Assembly (NCBI GenBank): GCA_900547395.1
Contig: URGP01000006.1
Location: 1 to 64,000 of the forward strand
DNA from: an uncultured Opitutales bacterium
GTDB lineage: Bacteria > Verrucomicrobiota > Verrucomicrobiia > Opitutales > Intestinicryptomonadaceae
Length of the DNA stretch: 64,000 bases
Direction: 5' to 3'
Shown in pieces: positions 46,601 to 55,000 of this stretch; position 1 is the stretch's first letter; every line of letters starts with the position of its first letter. The position numbers and the translations under genes were made by a program. A model generated the notes under the pieces. It searched no databases. It was given only the letters and a program-made list of their open reading frames with translations, and was not told where the DNA came from.

Positions 46601-46625
46601 CAAGAGCTTTATTTTGAGATACTAA
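43623..46625 (+). CDS. GH38 alpha-mannosidase, active-site residues intact
   Basis: A 1000-residue cytoplasmic exo-alpha-mannosidase-type enzyme. N-terminal beta domain (1-230), then the catalytic domain: Zn ligands His242 and Asp244 in GHAHMDLAW, the nucleophile/Zn-ligand Asp354 in WIPDSFGYSPQLPQ, and the distal Zn His in YQFHDILPGS. The rest is the three-helix bundle and long beta-sandwich. No signal peptide, so it should act on imported oligosaccharides. Unlike the gene at 21942 all four metal-site residues are kept. Confidence 0.9.
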   Translation: MLNSQKTRFLNRLNFLYENISSDISRLKITAFLTREPVKFADRESGEKLELKEGDRWGERLFDCAWMKFEGEMPRAKENIALKLDVNGEMFVADKGGSPVCGLTCKMSTFSESLGKPAKCFYILPKQFYGRKKISVWADCGLNDLFGRLKGEGKIACARIVKINPEIRELYYNFEHAYDWLSAVESGDENEKILSDALVEACDLLDENFEKNLKSASKCLEKVLYRKSARPRLEVSAIGHAHMDLAWLWPIRETKRKLARTFATALNLQERFPSYVYGASQPQGYLWMKEDYPKLYSRIKEAVKKGSIDALGAMWVEPDCNMPSGESFVRQILYGRKFFYDEFGIKPDYFWIPDSFGYSPQLPQILKKSGVKYFITQKLSWNMINKFPHHSFWWQGIDGSKVLAHMLPENTYNSPIAPRSLVKVEREYAQKDVSRNALIAFGIGDGGGGAGEEHIRRLLKNRKVLSLNKIKNRKVSAFLKDLERESENFPTWKGDLYLEKHQGTFTTQGKNKKHNRFCENLLRKTEWLGYACERILGERQDMSFLEPIEKEILLYQFHDILPGSSIERVYAESCARYEELEKLLISAIENFERKLSNYFGQNLLVNCNSWSGKFYKSGRVSNVPALGFSAGADFKKVLKASAKPFVLENGKLRLEFSDSGEMLSLKEKNSGVEFFDAKKPSNVFMVYDDCGDAWDFGYGYRKNGKSKMECVSKKFFEKCGAAIAELKFRFGQSTLVERVVLEGESDEIKIEISLDWKSKRKMLRLVLPLGFKAQKSVSEVAFGYYEREPNDVGKWRKARIETPAHQWVAMKNKKMFFALLNDSKYGYRLKENAVEACLLRCVPRPGEPLIFAADKSKNPTGDDVDFADVGRQNFKFSIFAKSGAFDVKEVAARARALNMPISNASSEKSAKKRDFQDFSLVEIDNKNIELAAMKPAQDGKSWIMRLVNLSGECEKARIGLKFVPKEALECDLAEIPVKNPQMLENLAFGAHEIKSFILRY

Positions 46626-46726
46626 ACTTTCGGCAAAACGGGTCGAAAACTTTAACATATCCGCTTGCAAAAAGTCTTGTAAAAAGGGGCTTTAAAGATT
46701 TTTATTTCACTGTAATTATCAGAATT

Positions 46727-49700
46727 ATGGATTACGAAACCTACCTTGGCATCAACCCTGAAACAGGTCGCAACATAAAACTCGATTCCGCGTTTTTTGA
46801 ATACGTCAACATGCGCCTAAGCGCGTTCGGAGCCCCCGTTTTCGGCTCGGAAAGCTCTTATCCGCTGTTGAAGCTCGCGGGGCCTCTGATTGAAAACTAC
46901 CGCGAATTTGCAAGGAGAAACTCGACGAATTTATGCCCGACTGATTTGCGTATAATGAACTTTTTGCGCGGCTTTTTGGCTGAAACTTTGGACGAGCGCG
47001 AAGTTTTGCCGTCTCTCCCGTGGGCTTTCTGCCTTGAAAGAAACGGTGTTGCCCGCGCGCTTTCGATGCCTGCCGACAGGGATTCTTACGAAAATTCATA
47101 TGTGAAATCCTACAAGATAAAGCAGGGTGTTTTGCATAACCCCAAAAATGACAGGCGCACCACCAAGGGCGTTTTCCATGTCGTGGAAGGCGGGCTTCCT
47201 GTGCCCGACGACAAAAAGAGCGTTCCAAAGCTTGTTTTTAAAAACCTTTTGAAGGCCGCGCTCGACGCGCCCGAAGAGCTTTTGGAGCTTCCCTTTACTT
47301 CGACACAGAAAGAGAAGGCGAAAATATGGGTATCGCTTTTCATGCGCCCGATAGTGTGCCCGCGCGTTCCCAACAGTTCTCCCGAAAAGAGCATGGAAAT
47401 TCGCTTTTTTGCTCCCGGAGGGCTTGTTTCAAATTTGGATTTTACCGAAAGCATTTTCGGGAACGCCGGCAATCCTTACCTTTCAAAGAATGACCCGGCA
47501 AACGATTTTGAAACTTGGACGGGGCATACGGGCTGCATAATTTTGGCTCCGCATTTGACGCTTCTTACAAAAAAATCTCTGGGCTTGCCGCGCTATGAAG
47601 ACGCGACCGAACGCCAAAGGCGCGACGGCATGTGCTACAAGGAAGAGTCCGAGCTTTACAACGACGGTGGCGCGTTCAAAATCACGGCGCGCGATGCGGG
47701 CGGAGTGATATTCACAATCATTGCCGACAACTATTTCGGCTACTCGAAAAAAGAAGTGAAGACGCAGATAAGCTTTTCCGCAAACCTCTTCGGGCAGTGC
47801 GAGGAAGAGCATAGCGGTGGCGCGTTGGCGTATTCAAGCAGGGACTTGGGCGACGATTTCTATTTGTCTTCTTACCCCAATTCCAAAAAAGGCTCGTTTA
47901 AGGAAGCAATGGAAATTATGGGCGACACCGTGGAAGTTTTTGAGGACGGATGGGCGAAAGATAAGAAGTATCCCGACATAATTTACGTTCCCGAAAACGC
48001 CTATTTCTCTTTGAAAACCCAAACCGTGAGCTGGCAGAAAGACGGGGCAGAAAAGAAAATCCGGCTTTCTCCGCACACAACGTACATTTCCCCGATTGGC
48101 TATAAAATTGAAATGATGCGCCCGCACGAAACCCGCAGGTGGCGTCTTGTGGGCACGGTTGAAGAGGGCGTTTACTGCCACAAGCCCGCGACGGTTTCGG
48201 GCGGAGGCAAGAGCGAAATTTCAAAAGACATTTCAGACGCCATAATCCACGGGCCGTCCATCGTTGCCGATTTTAAAAGCGACATGGAAGCAGTTTCGGC
48301 AATCATAAACAAAAACTACGGCGACAGGAACAAAGACCCCTCTCAAAACAAAGGCAAGGACAGCCGTCCGATTTTGGATTCCCGCCGCACGATGGGTTCT
48401 GTCGTAAAGCTTCTTACTCCTTCCGAAGAGTTTACCGACGAGTATAACGAGTGGCTGAAATCCATACCGTTTTACATTCGCGAATTTGTGCTTACCGTAA
48501 AAAGGCACTACCGTCCCGAATGGGGTGGCGACTGGCAGAGCAAGTTTTCGGTTGACACTATAAACGGAAAGGGCGGGAATTTGCTTAAATACAAGAACTC
48601 GAACGTCCTTACCTCTTATTTGCGCATAGGCTTTACCGAGGACGGCTCATGGCGCACATTCAGCTTGCGCAAAGACTTCTTCCCGTCTTGCAAGGTGCAG
48701 CTTGAAGACGACATCACAAGCTCCGTCGTTGTTCCGTCGCGCGATGTCGAGTATTTGCCCGACGGCTTTGAAACCCGCCATCCGTCCGTAAAGTTTACGG
48801 AAAACTGCGAGTACAGGCTCTTCCAGCGTCCCGATGAGGCAATCGTCAGGGGCTATGACAAGCGGGCTGAATTTGACATGTCGCAAAGCGATGTCTTCTT
48901 CTCCAACTACGAGCCGCTAAACCGTGCACAGGTAAAGGAATTGACGGACGACGTTTTGCGCTTTTACCGCTTTACCGAGCCGATGCAGAAAAATCTCGAG
49001 GATTTCTTGCGCGAAAACAAGCCTGAATATGTTGTAAGCTCTTCAAATCCGCGCCTTGTGAACGGATCTCCGTCCAAAAACGTGCGTTATTTGCAAAACC
49101 GCGACGACATGGTAAATCCGCGCAAATACTACATTTGCGATGTAGGCGGAAGGCTCTCCCGCAAAATTCCGATTTCAAAAAGCGTTCCGCATCCTGTTTC
49201 GAGCGTCATTGCGGGCAGGCGCAACAATCCCGCTTCCGAAGGGATACGCCCGCTTGCGGTGCATGGGCCTTTGCACTATTTGGAGCTTCCCGAAGCGTTT
49301 ATGGAGTTCATAGCTTCGATGACGGGCAAGTCTCCGTCAACAACGGGCGCGGGCTTGGAAGGGGCGATGACAAAGGGTCCGTTCAACGCTCTTTGCCCGA
49401 TAACCGACTTGAACAACGCCCTTGTTTCGTTTGCTCTTTGCAACTATTCGATATGGCTTAGCAGTGCGGGCTATCTCGGGCCGAAGTACAGGGTTGACCA
49501 CGACATAAGCCTGCTGATTCCCGAAATCTGGTCTCGAATGCGCTCGTCTGAACGCAAGGTTGATTTCCTCATGGAAAACGGAATGCTTGAACGGTGCAGG
49601 GATTTTGAATACAAAAACAAAACCGTTTGCGCGTCGCGTTTGGGCTGGAGAATAACAAGGGAGTTTGTGAACGCCTACTTCGGCAGGATTTTCTCAAGCC

Positions 49701-50185
49701 CCGACAGCATTTTTACCGACGACATGTTGCGCCCCGAATTGCAGGACATGGAAGTGTTTGCCGACGGAATGGACAATATGGCGGGAGCGCACAAGCGCGC
49801 TGCCGAAGCTTATTTTGCGGACGGCTCGATAGAGGGGGCATGTCCGCCTTTGCGCGCGCTTCTTCACATCATGAAAGACGGAAGTTTCGAGGGCAAGACA
49901 TTGCAGGATGCGGAAGTCAGAAAAATGTTCGACCGCGAAGAAATCGTAAAGAGCGACTGGTATGCTGAACGCCTGATTGCAAAGCAGCAGCTTGACTTGG
50001 CGGCGGCGCAGAAATCAATCGCATACTTGAACTCCAAACTGCAAAATCTTTCGGACGGCAAATCGCCTGCGGAGCTTAATCAAAAAATTGCGGAGGCGAA
50101 CGCGAAATTAAAAAGCATCAAGACGCTGAATTCCCTTAAATCTTTGGGCGGAACGATTGGCGTCGATCCCTACGTTTACCAGTAA
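46727..50185 (+). CDS. Probable PPi-type phosphoenolpyruvate carboxykinase (1152 aa)
   Basis: A very long cytoplasmic protein with no signal peptide. The region near residues 830-930 (VIAGRRNNPASEGIRPL, VHGPLHYLELPEAFMEF, SPSTTGAGLEGAMTKGPFN, DHDISLLIPEIWSRM) matches my recollection of the PPi-dependent PEP carboxykinases of Propionibacterium and Entamoeba, which are also about 1150 residues. These interconvert PEP + CO2 + Pi and oxaloacetate + PPi. The assignment is from memory of the motif and length, not a search. It would feed a reductive route to succinate together with sucCD. The C-terminal 60 residues are a Lys/Ala coiled coil. Confidence 0.7.
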   Translation: MDYETYLGINPETGRNIKLDSAFFEYVNMRLSAFGAPVFGSESSYPLLKLAGPLIENYREFARRNSTNLCPTDLRIMNFLRGFLAETLDEREVLPSLPWAFCLERNGVARALSMPADRDSYENSYVKSYKIKQGVLHNPKNDRRTTKGVFHVVEGGLPVPDDKKSVPKLVFKNLLKAALDAPEELLELPFTSTQKEKAKIWVSLFMRPIVCPRVPNSSPEKSMEIRFFAPGGLVSNLDFTESIFGNAGNPYLSKNDPANDFETWTGHTGCIILAPHLTLLTKKSLGLPRYEDATERQRRDGMCYKEESELYNDGGAFKITARDAGGVIFTIIADNYFGYSKKEVKTQISFSANLFGQCEEEHSGGALAYSSRDLGDDFYLSSYPNSKKGSFKEAMEIMGDTVEVFEDGWAKDKKYPDIIYVPENAYFSLKTQTVSWQKDGAEKKIRLSPHTTYISPIGYKIEMMRPHETRRWRLVGTVEEGVYCHKPATVSGGGKSEISKDISDAIIHGPSIVADFKSDMEAVSAIINKNYGDRNKDPSQNKGKDSRPILDSRRTMGSVVKLLTPSEEFTDEYNEWLKSIPFYIREFVLTVKRHYRPEWGGDWQSKFSVDTINGKGGNLLKYKNSNVLTSYLRIGFTEDGSWRTFSLRKDFFPSCKVQLEDDITSSVVVPSRDVEYLPDGFETRHPSVKFTENCEYRLFQRPDEAIVRGYDKRAEFDMSQSDVFFSNYEPLNRAQVKELTDDVLRFYRFTEPMQKNLEDFLRENKPEYVVSSSNPRLVNGSPSKNVRYLQNRDDMVNPRKYYICDVGGRLSRKIPISKSVPHPVSSVIAGRRNNPASEGIRPLAVHGPLHYLELPEAFMEFIASMTGKSPSTTGAGLEGAMTKGPFNALCPITDLNNALVSFALCNYSIWLSSAGYLGPKYRVDHDISLLIPEIWSRMRSSERKVDFLMENGMLERCRDFEYKNKTVCASRLGWRITREFVNAYFGRIFSSPDSIFTDDMLRPELQDMEVFADGMDNMAGAHKRAAEAYFADGSIEGACPPLRALLHIMKDGSFEGKTLQDAEVRKMFDREEIVKSDWYAERLIAKQQLDLAAAQKSIAYLNSKLQNLSDGKSPAELNQKIAEANAKLKSIKTLNSLKSLGGTIGVDPYVYQ

Positions 50186-50254
50186 GATTTTGCACTCGGA
50201 AAGCGCGGCGGCATTTCCTTTTAACAAAGGAGTGTTGTCAAGTTTTTCATGCAG

Positions 50255-50284
50255 GAGGCGGCATTGGTGCTGCCTCTTTTTTTT
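50255..50284 (+). terminator. Rho-independent terminator
   Basis: GAGGCGGCA (50255-50263) pairs with TGCTGCCTC (50268-50276) over loop TTGG, followed by eight T. Confidence 0.88.
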
Positions 50285-50373
50285 GCGTCCAATGCGCAAA
50301 ATCTATTTTGCGGAAAAGTTTTATTTTATAATGCGGATTGAATTGGTTTTATAAATTAAATCTCGCAAAAACA

Positions 50374-50394
50374 ATGCGTATTAGCAATACGCAT
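50374..50394. promoter_or_regulatory. Perfect 21-nt inverted repeat upstream of PEP-CTERM gene
   Basis: ATGCGTATT-AGC-AATACGCAT, a perfect 9-bp dyad 38 nt before the ATG at 50432. No T run follows, so an operator for a dimeric regulator is likelier than a terminator; its right arm overlaps the expected -35 region of a TAATAAT -10 box at about 50409. Confidence 0.5.
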
Positions 50395-50431
50395 ATTTCC
50401 TGTCTTTTTAATAATTTGGGAAAACAGGAAA

Positions 50432-51382
50432 ATGAAAACATACATAAAGAAAATAACGATTGCGTTTGCGCTTTTGGGTTTTGTTTTTCAAAGCTTTGCG
50501 AGAACGCAATACAATGAAAACACTCTTGTGGATAGCGATGTAAGCGATAGCCAAATTATCGTGGATTCATCTTCAAGAGGGAATGTCAAGGTTTCGGTTG
50601 CTGAAAATGTTTCGCTAACGGGAAATTCTTTGAGCATTTACGGGGAAAACTCTTCCATGGAGTTTCTCGGAAATAATGAAATAAATGTCGGGAATATTTC
50701 AGTTTACAAAGGAGCAAGCATAAATGCCCACAAAGCAAACATAACGGCAAGCAGCATTTATTTGCAGGAAGAGGACGCAAGCTTGTTTTTTAAAGATTGC
50801 CAAACACCCATAAACGGGCAGTTGACATTTTTAGAAGAAACAAAACTAACTATTGATGGCGGAAGTTTTTTTGCGCAAGGTTTTACATGGAGAGATATTT
50901 TTAGCTCGGAAAAGCATGCTGAAATCAATGTTTTAAACGGTGGAAATTTAGAAATTGCCAACGGCGGATGGTTTCAGAGGGGAAATAAATTTGATATTTA
51001 TGTTGATTCGACTTCGTCTTTCACAAATTCGTCAAGAACCAAATTTTCAGGAAAGTTGAGTTTTGAAGCAGGAGCGGAAGTATCTTTTACAAACCTAAGC
51101 AATATTGACGATATGTCCTTTGAGTTCGTAGTTGACGACATTTCAGTTTTTCAAGACAAGGAATTAAACGAGTATTTCGAGACTATAACGCTTGCGGGAA
51201 GCTCGATAGAAAACTTGCTGACATCTGAAAATTTGACGGTTTTCGACAAATCTACAAATATGACGTACAATATAAGAATTTCAGATAGCGGCACTATTAC
51301 AATCATTCCCGAACCTTCTGAATGCGCGGCGGTTTTCGGCGCGGCGATGCTTGTCTTTGCGGCATACCGCAGGAGAAGATAG
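50432..51382 (+). CDS. PEP-CTERM sorting domain protein (316 aa)
   Basis: Exported protein for exosortase handling. Signal peptide 1-23 (FALLGFVFQSFA), then a beta-helix-like passenger rich in N, S and G (VSLTGNSLSIYGENSSMEFLGNNEINVGNI) reminiscent of autotransporter passengers. The C-terminus IPEPSECAAVFGAAMLVF followed by YRRRR is the sorting signal. AGGAAA 2 nt before the ATG is a close ribosome-binding site, which sets it apart from the PEP-CTERM gene at 16956. Biological role unknown. Confidence 0.83.
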   Translation: MKTYIKKITIAFALLGFVFQSFARTQYNENTLVDSDVSDSQIIVDSSSRGNVKVSVAENVSLTGNSLSIYGENSSMEFLGNNEINVGNISVYKGASINAHKANITASSIYLQEEDASLFFKDCQTPINGQLTFLEETKLTIDGGSFFAQGFTWRDIFSSEKHAEINVLNGGNLEIANGGWFQRGNKFDIYVDSTSSFTNSSRTKFSGKLSFEAGAEVSFTNLSNIDDMSFEFVVDDISVFQDKELNEYFETITLAGSSIENLLTSENLTVFDKSTNMTYNIRISDSGTITIIPEPSECAAVFGAAMLVFAAYRRRR

Positions 51383-51400
51383 CCATTTTTTTTAACAAAG

Positions 51401-51426
51401 GCGGGCTTTAAAAGTCCGCTTTTTTA
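51401..51426. terminator. Terminator at convergent junction (PEP-CTERM / TPR genes)
   Basis: GCGGGCTT pairs with AAGTCCGC over TAA, followed by six T that run into the stop region of the convergent minus-strand gene. A-rich sequence (TTTAACAAAG) on the left may serve the other direction less well. Confidence 0.75.
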
Positions 51427-51927
51427 TTCTTCAAGTTTTTGGGCTTTTCGCCTCATTTCTATGGCTTCCGCGCTTCTTCCCGAATTGTCCAGTTCGCGCG
51501 CGAGCATTCTGTATTTGGAGGCGATTAAATCTTTTGAGTTCGGCGCAAGCTCTTCGAGATTTTCAAGCGACGCGGTTTTGCAGGCGATTGAATTTTGAAT
51601 GTCGCCAACTGCTTGATACGCTTTTGCGAGGTTGTCGAGCGCGTATGAAAATTCCATTCCGCGCGGAAGCATTGCCTGCATTTCGAGGGCTTTTTCGTAC
51701 TCTTCTTTCGCGCTTTTGAAATTTTTTTGCGCCATATAAGTCGAGCCTTTTGCCGAGTGCAGGGCTGCGAGCCATTTTATGCCGCTTTCCGTTTCCCTTT
51801 CGGCGGACGCCTCTATCATTTCAATGCCTGCGTCGCACATTTTAAGCGCTTCTTGAAAACGCTCCGAGAGCGCGAGCTTTACGGAAATGTCCTTGAATTT
51901 TTGAAGTTTTTGCGCGAGTGTTGACAT
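51424..51927 (-). CDS. Tetratricopeptide-repeat protein (167 aa)
   Basis: About four TPR-like helix pairs: FQEALKMCDAGIEMI, AALHSAKGSTYMAQKNFKSAKEEYEKALEM, YALDNLAKAYQAVGDIQNSIACKTASLENL and KYRMLARELDNSGRSAEAIEMRRKA. No signal peptide, so a cytoplasmic protein-interaction scaffold. It ends the tyrS-recD2-psd-TPR operon; its ATG overlaps the psd stop by 1 nt. Partner unknown. Confidence 0.75.
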   Translation of the reverse strand: MSTLAQKLQKFKDISVKLALSERFQEALKMCDAGIEMIEASAERETESGIKWLAALHSAKGSTYMAQKNFKSAKEEYEKALEMQAMLPRGMEFSYALDNLAKAYQAVGDIQNSIACKTASLENLEELAPNSKDLIASKYRMLARELDNSGRSAEAIEMRRKAQKLEE

Positions 51928-52817
51928 TAAATAAGTTCCCCTAATTTCGAGTTTGCCTTTGACAGGTATTCAATCGGCTCTTTGCTTAGTTTTATTAGTG
52001 TTTCGTCAAACTTTGCCGCGCCTTCTTCAAAAATCGAGACAATGCAAGAGCCTCCGAATTTGAACATGCCCATTGTGTTTCCGCGCAAAACCTTGTCGCC
52101 TACCTTGTCGAAGTTCACGATTGAGCCGACGTTTGTCGCGCCTATTTGGACGACCGCGCACATCTTGCCGTTTTCAAGCTCAATCAAGTTGAGCACGCGC
52201 TTGTTTTCATTGAGGTAGTTTAAATTTTTCGAGAGGGCTATGGGGTTTACTGAGTAGAGGAAGCCGCCTATTTCCCTGCGGGCGACGAGTCTGCCCGAAA
52301 CCAAGTGGTGGAACCTGTGGTAGTCGAGCGGGCATAGGCGCGAAATCAGCATGGAGCCGTTTTCAAAGCGCGCGGCAAGCTCCTTGTCTTTAAAGAAACT
52401 TTCGAGGTTGAACTTTTGGTTTTTCGCAAAAAATGTATCGGATTTCGAGATGTTTTCAACCGCCAGATTGCGGGCGTCGGCGGGGAATGAAATATCGTTT
52501 GCGCCGTTTGAAAGAGGTCGGACTTCTGGCTTTATTTCTCTTGTGAAAAAATCGTTGAAGCTTTTAAATTCTTCGGGCTTTTTTCTGAAATCTGAAATTT
52601 TTATCGAGTGGTCTTTTATGAATTTTACCGCGGATTTTCGGCTTATTGGCAAATTCGCCCAAAGCCCCGTGAGAGCCGAGAAAAATTTGCGCTTAAACAC
52701 GCTCCAAAGCAGAAGGCTTCCGATTGGATTTCCATAGAGAAACTCCAAGAATTTTTCCTGGCAAACATCTTCTTTTTCAATTTTTCCCGTTTCGGGATTA
52801 AAAACTTCTACTGCCAT
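51927..52817 (-). CDS. psd: Phosphatidylserine decarboxylase proenzyme
   Basis: Makes phosphatidylethanolamine. Full-length Psd of 296 residues: N-terminal FNPETGKIEKEDVCQEKFLEFLYGNPIG fits the longer membrane type, PLDYHRFHH carries the catalytic His, and the autocleavage site is FKFGGSCIV near residue 255, where Ser becomes the pyruvoyl group (family consensus LGST; here GGS). Gene overlaps recD2 by 10 nt and the TPR gene by 1 nt. Confidence 0.93.
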   Translation of the reverse strand: MAVEVFNPETGKIEKEDVCQEKFLEFLYGNPIGSLLLWSVFKRKFFSALTGLWANLPISRKSAVKFIKDHSIKISDFRKKPEEFKSFNDFFTREIKPEVRPLSNGANDISFPADARNLAVENISKSDTFFAKNQKFNLESFFKDKELAARFENGSMLISRLCPLDYHRFHHLVSGRLVARREIGGFLYSVNPIALSKNLNYLNENKRVLNLIELENGKMCAVVQIGATNVGSIVNFDKVGDKVLRGNTMGMFKFGGSCIVSIFEEGAAKFDETLIKLSKEPIEYLSKANSKLGELI

Positions 52818-55000
52818 ATGAGCCTTTCTTTTAGCGCGGTTCTGCGCTGTGTCGTCCGCGAGTTTTTAACCGCGAGGGCGAACGCGTATGGGTCGCCAAC
52901 TATAAACACTTTTCCGCGCGCGCGCGTTATTGCGGTGTAAATCAAGTTGCGTTGAAGCATCACAAAGTGCTGCTTTAAAAGGGGGATTATCACTATCGGA
53001 AATTCGCTTCCCTGCGATTTGTGTATTGAGATTGCATAGGCGAGTGCAAGGTCGGCGCAGTCAGTTCTTGAAAATTCTTGAATGCCGTTTTCAAACTTCG
53101 CGCTCATTTTATTTTCTTCTTTGCAGATTTTTTTTACTATCCCCATGTCGCCGTTAAAAATGTCGAGGTCGTAGTTGTTGCGCGTTTGCATTATTTTGTC
53201 GCCCTCCTTGAAGAAAGTCCCGCCAAGGCTTGCGCATTCCTGCGACGTATTTAGCTCTTTTTGCAAGACAGAATTTAGCACGCCAATTCCCGCAGAGCCC
53301 TTGTGCATGGGTGCCAAAATCTGCGAGCCTGAAATTTTGTCCGCGCCGTACCATCGCGGAATGAAGGTTTTTGCAAGTCGGGTGCAGGCATCGACGCATT
53401 CTTCGGGGGTCAGAGCCTCTATGAAATGTATATCGCGTTCGGGTTTTACCGCGTTTATGGAAGTCGGCACAAGCCCTTCGATTGCGCTGTTCCCCTTCAA
53501 AATTTCGTGCGACGCAACCACGATTTGGCTTCGCGAGCCTTGCCTGAAAATTTTTTCAAGCTTTGTTGTTGATATAGAGCCTGAGTCTATAATGTCTTTT
53601 AGCACGTTGCCCGCCCCGACGCTCGGCAGCTGGTTTGTGTCGCCTACAAGCACAAGGCTTGCGCGGTTTGGGACTGCGTTTAAAATGGAAGATGCAAGGC
53701 GGGTGTCGAGCATCGAGCTTTCGTCTATTATTATGAAGTCCGCGTCGAGCGGAGAGCCTTGGTTTCTGGCAAATCCGCCTTTCGAGGCGTCGTAGCCTAA
53801 GAGCCTGTGTATTGTTTTCGCTTCAAGAGATGTTGCTTCCGACATTCTTTGGGCGGCTCTGCCCGTGGGGGCGGCGAGGGCGATTTTGACTTTCTTCGCT
53901 TTCAATATATCGCATAGGGCGCGCAAAATCGTGGTTTTGCCCGTCCCGGGGCCGCCTGTTATGATGTGGACCTTGTTTTTTAACGCCGCCAAAATTGCCC
54001 GGGACTGCTGCGGCGCAAACTCGACTTTCATGCGCTTACATGCCCAGTCGAGCGCGATTTCGTGCTTGATTGGAGGCAGGCAGGAGGGCGTTTTTGAAAT
54101 TTTTTCCAGCCTTTGGGCGAGGTTGTTTTCGCAATAGTCGAGAGAGGAAGACTGTATGCTCCGTTCGCAGACTATCTTTATCTCATTCTTTTTTAGAAGC
54201 GCGCCTATTGCCTCCGCACACCGCTCTTTTGTAAGCTCCAGCATTGCCGCCGCTTTTGCTTCAAGCTCTCCTGCGGGAACGCGGGTGTCCCCTTCCTCTT
54301 CAAACTCTTTTAGCGCGTATAAAATTCCCGTTTCGACCCTCTGCGGGCTTTCGTTCGGAATGCCTGAATTTAGCGCGATTTTGTCGGCGGTCTTAAAGCC
54401 TATGCCGTCGATTTCCCTTGCTATGCGGTAAGGTTCTTCGCGTATCACCGCGGGGCTGTCCATTCCGAATTTGCGCACGATTTTAAGGCAGGTGCCTACG
54501 CCCACTCCGTAGCGTTGAAGAAAAATCATAACGTCTCTTAGGCATCTGCGCTCTTCCCATGAAGCCTTGATTTGCTTTGCCCGCTTTGAGCCTATGCCTT
54601 CAACTTCCGTCAGGCGTTTTGAGTCGTGGTCGATGACGTTAAGCGTGTCCTGCCCGAAGTGCGCGACAATCCGTTTTGCGTACTCCTTGCCGATACCCGA
54701 AATCATTCCGCTTCCCAAAAATTTTTCCAGCCCGTAAAGAGTAGATGGCAGGCGGCTTTCAAATTCGCCGACTTTGATTTGAAGCCCGTACGATTTGTGG
54801 TTTAACCACTGCCCCTTTACGAGTACGGTTTCGCCGCACTCCAAGTTCGGCATTATTCCCGTAATCGTTATTTGCGGCTCGCTGAACTTTTGTTTTGAAG
54901 GCTTTATTTGCGCGATGCAAAAATGGTTTTCCTCGTTGAAAAACACAATGCGCTCCACAACGCCTTCCACTTCCGCGAAACTGCCGCTTTGTTCGGGCAT
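52808..55000 (-). CDS. recD2: RecD2-type ATP-dependent DNA helicase
   Basis: SF1B 5'-3' helicase outside RecBCD. N-terminal OB-like and helix-hairpin-helix part (residues 1-230, including the HhH-like VEGIGSKRAKQI and VIDGIGFKTADKI-type repeats), then Walker A ITGGPGTGKTT near 353, DEASMLD-type Walker B (IIDESSMLD), QGSRSQIV and the C-terminal SIHKSQGSEFPIVI motif. At 730 residues the size fits RecD2. Start overlaps the tyrS stop; the ATGs on both sides are in close overlap, suggesting one transcript. Confidence 0.92.
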   Translation of the reverse strand: MPEQSGSFAEVEGVVERIVFFNEENHFCIAQIKPSKQKFSEPQITITGIMPNLECGETVLVKGQWLNHKSYGLQIKVGEFESRLPSTLYGLEKFLGSGMISGIGKEYAKRIVAHFGQDTLNVIDHDSKRLTEVEGIGSKRAKQIKASWEERRCLRDVMIFLQRYGVGVGTCLKIVRKFGMDSPAVIREEPYRIAREIDGIGFKTADKIALNSGIPNESPQRVETGILYALKEFEEEGDTRVPAGELEAKAAAMLELTKERCAEAIGALLKKNEIKIVCERSIQSSSLDYCENNLAQRLEKISKTPSCLPPIKHEIALDWACKRMKVEFAPQQSRAILAALKNKVHIITGGPGTGKTTILRALCDILKAKKVKIALAAPTGRAAQRMSEATSLEAKTIHRLLGYDASKGGFARNQGSPLDADFIIIDESSMLDTRLASSILNAVPNRASLVLVGDTNQLPSVGAGNVLKDIIDSGSISTTKLEKIFRQGSRSQIVVASHEILKGNSAIEGLVPTSINAVKPERDIHFIEALTPEECVDACTRLAKTFIPRWYGADKISGSQILAPMHKGSAGIGVLNSVLQKELNTSQECASLGGTFFKEGDKIMQTRNNYDLDIFNGDMGIVKKICKEENKMSAKFENGIQEFSRTDCADLALAYAISIHKSQGSEFPIVIIPLLKQHFVMLQRNLIYTAITRARGKVFIVGDPYAFALAVKNSRTTQRRTALKERLIWQ

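Noticed and set aside
50157..50354. Small 65-codon frame after the probable PEPCK gene
   Set aside because: It runs through a strong terminator and has no family features.
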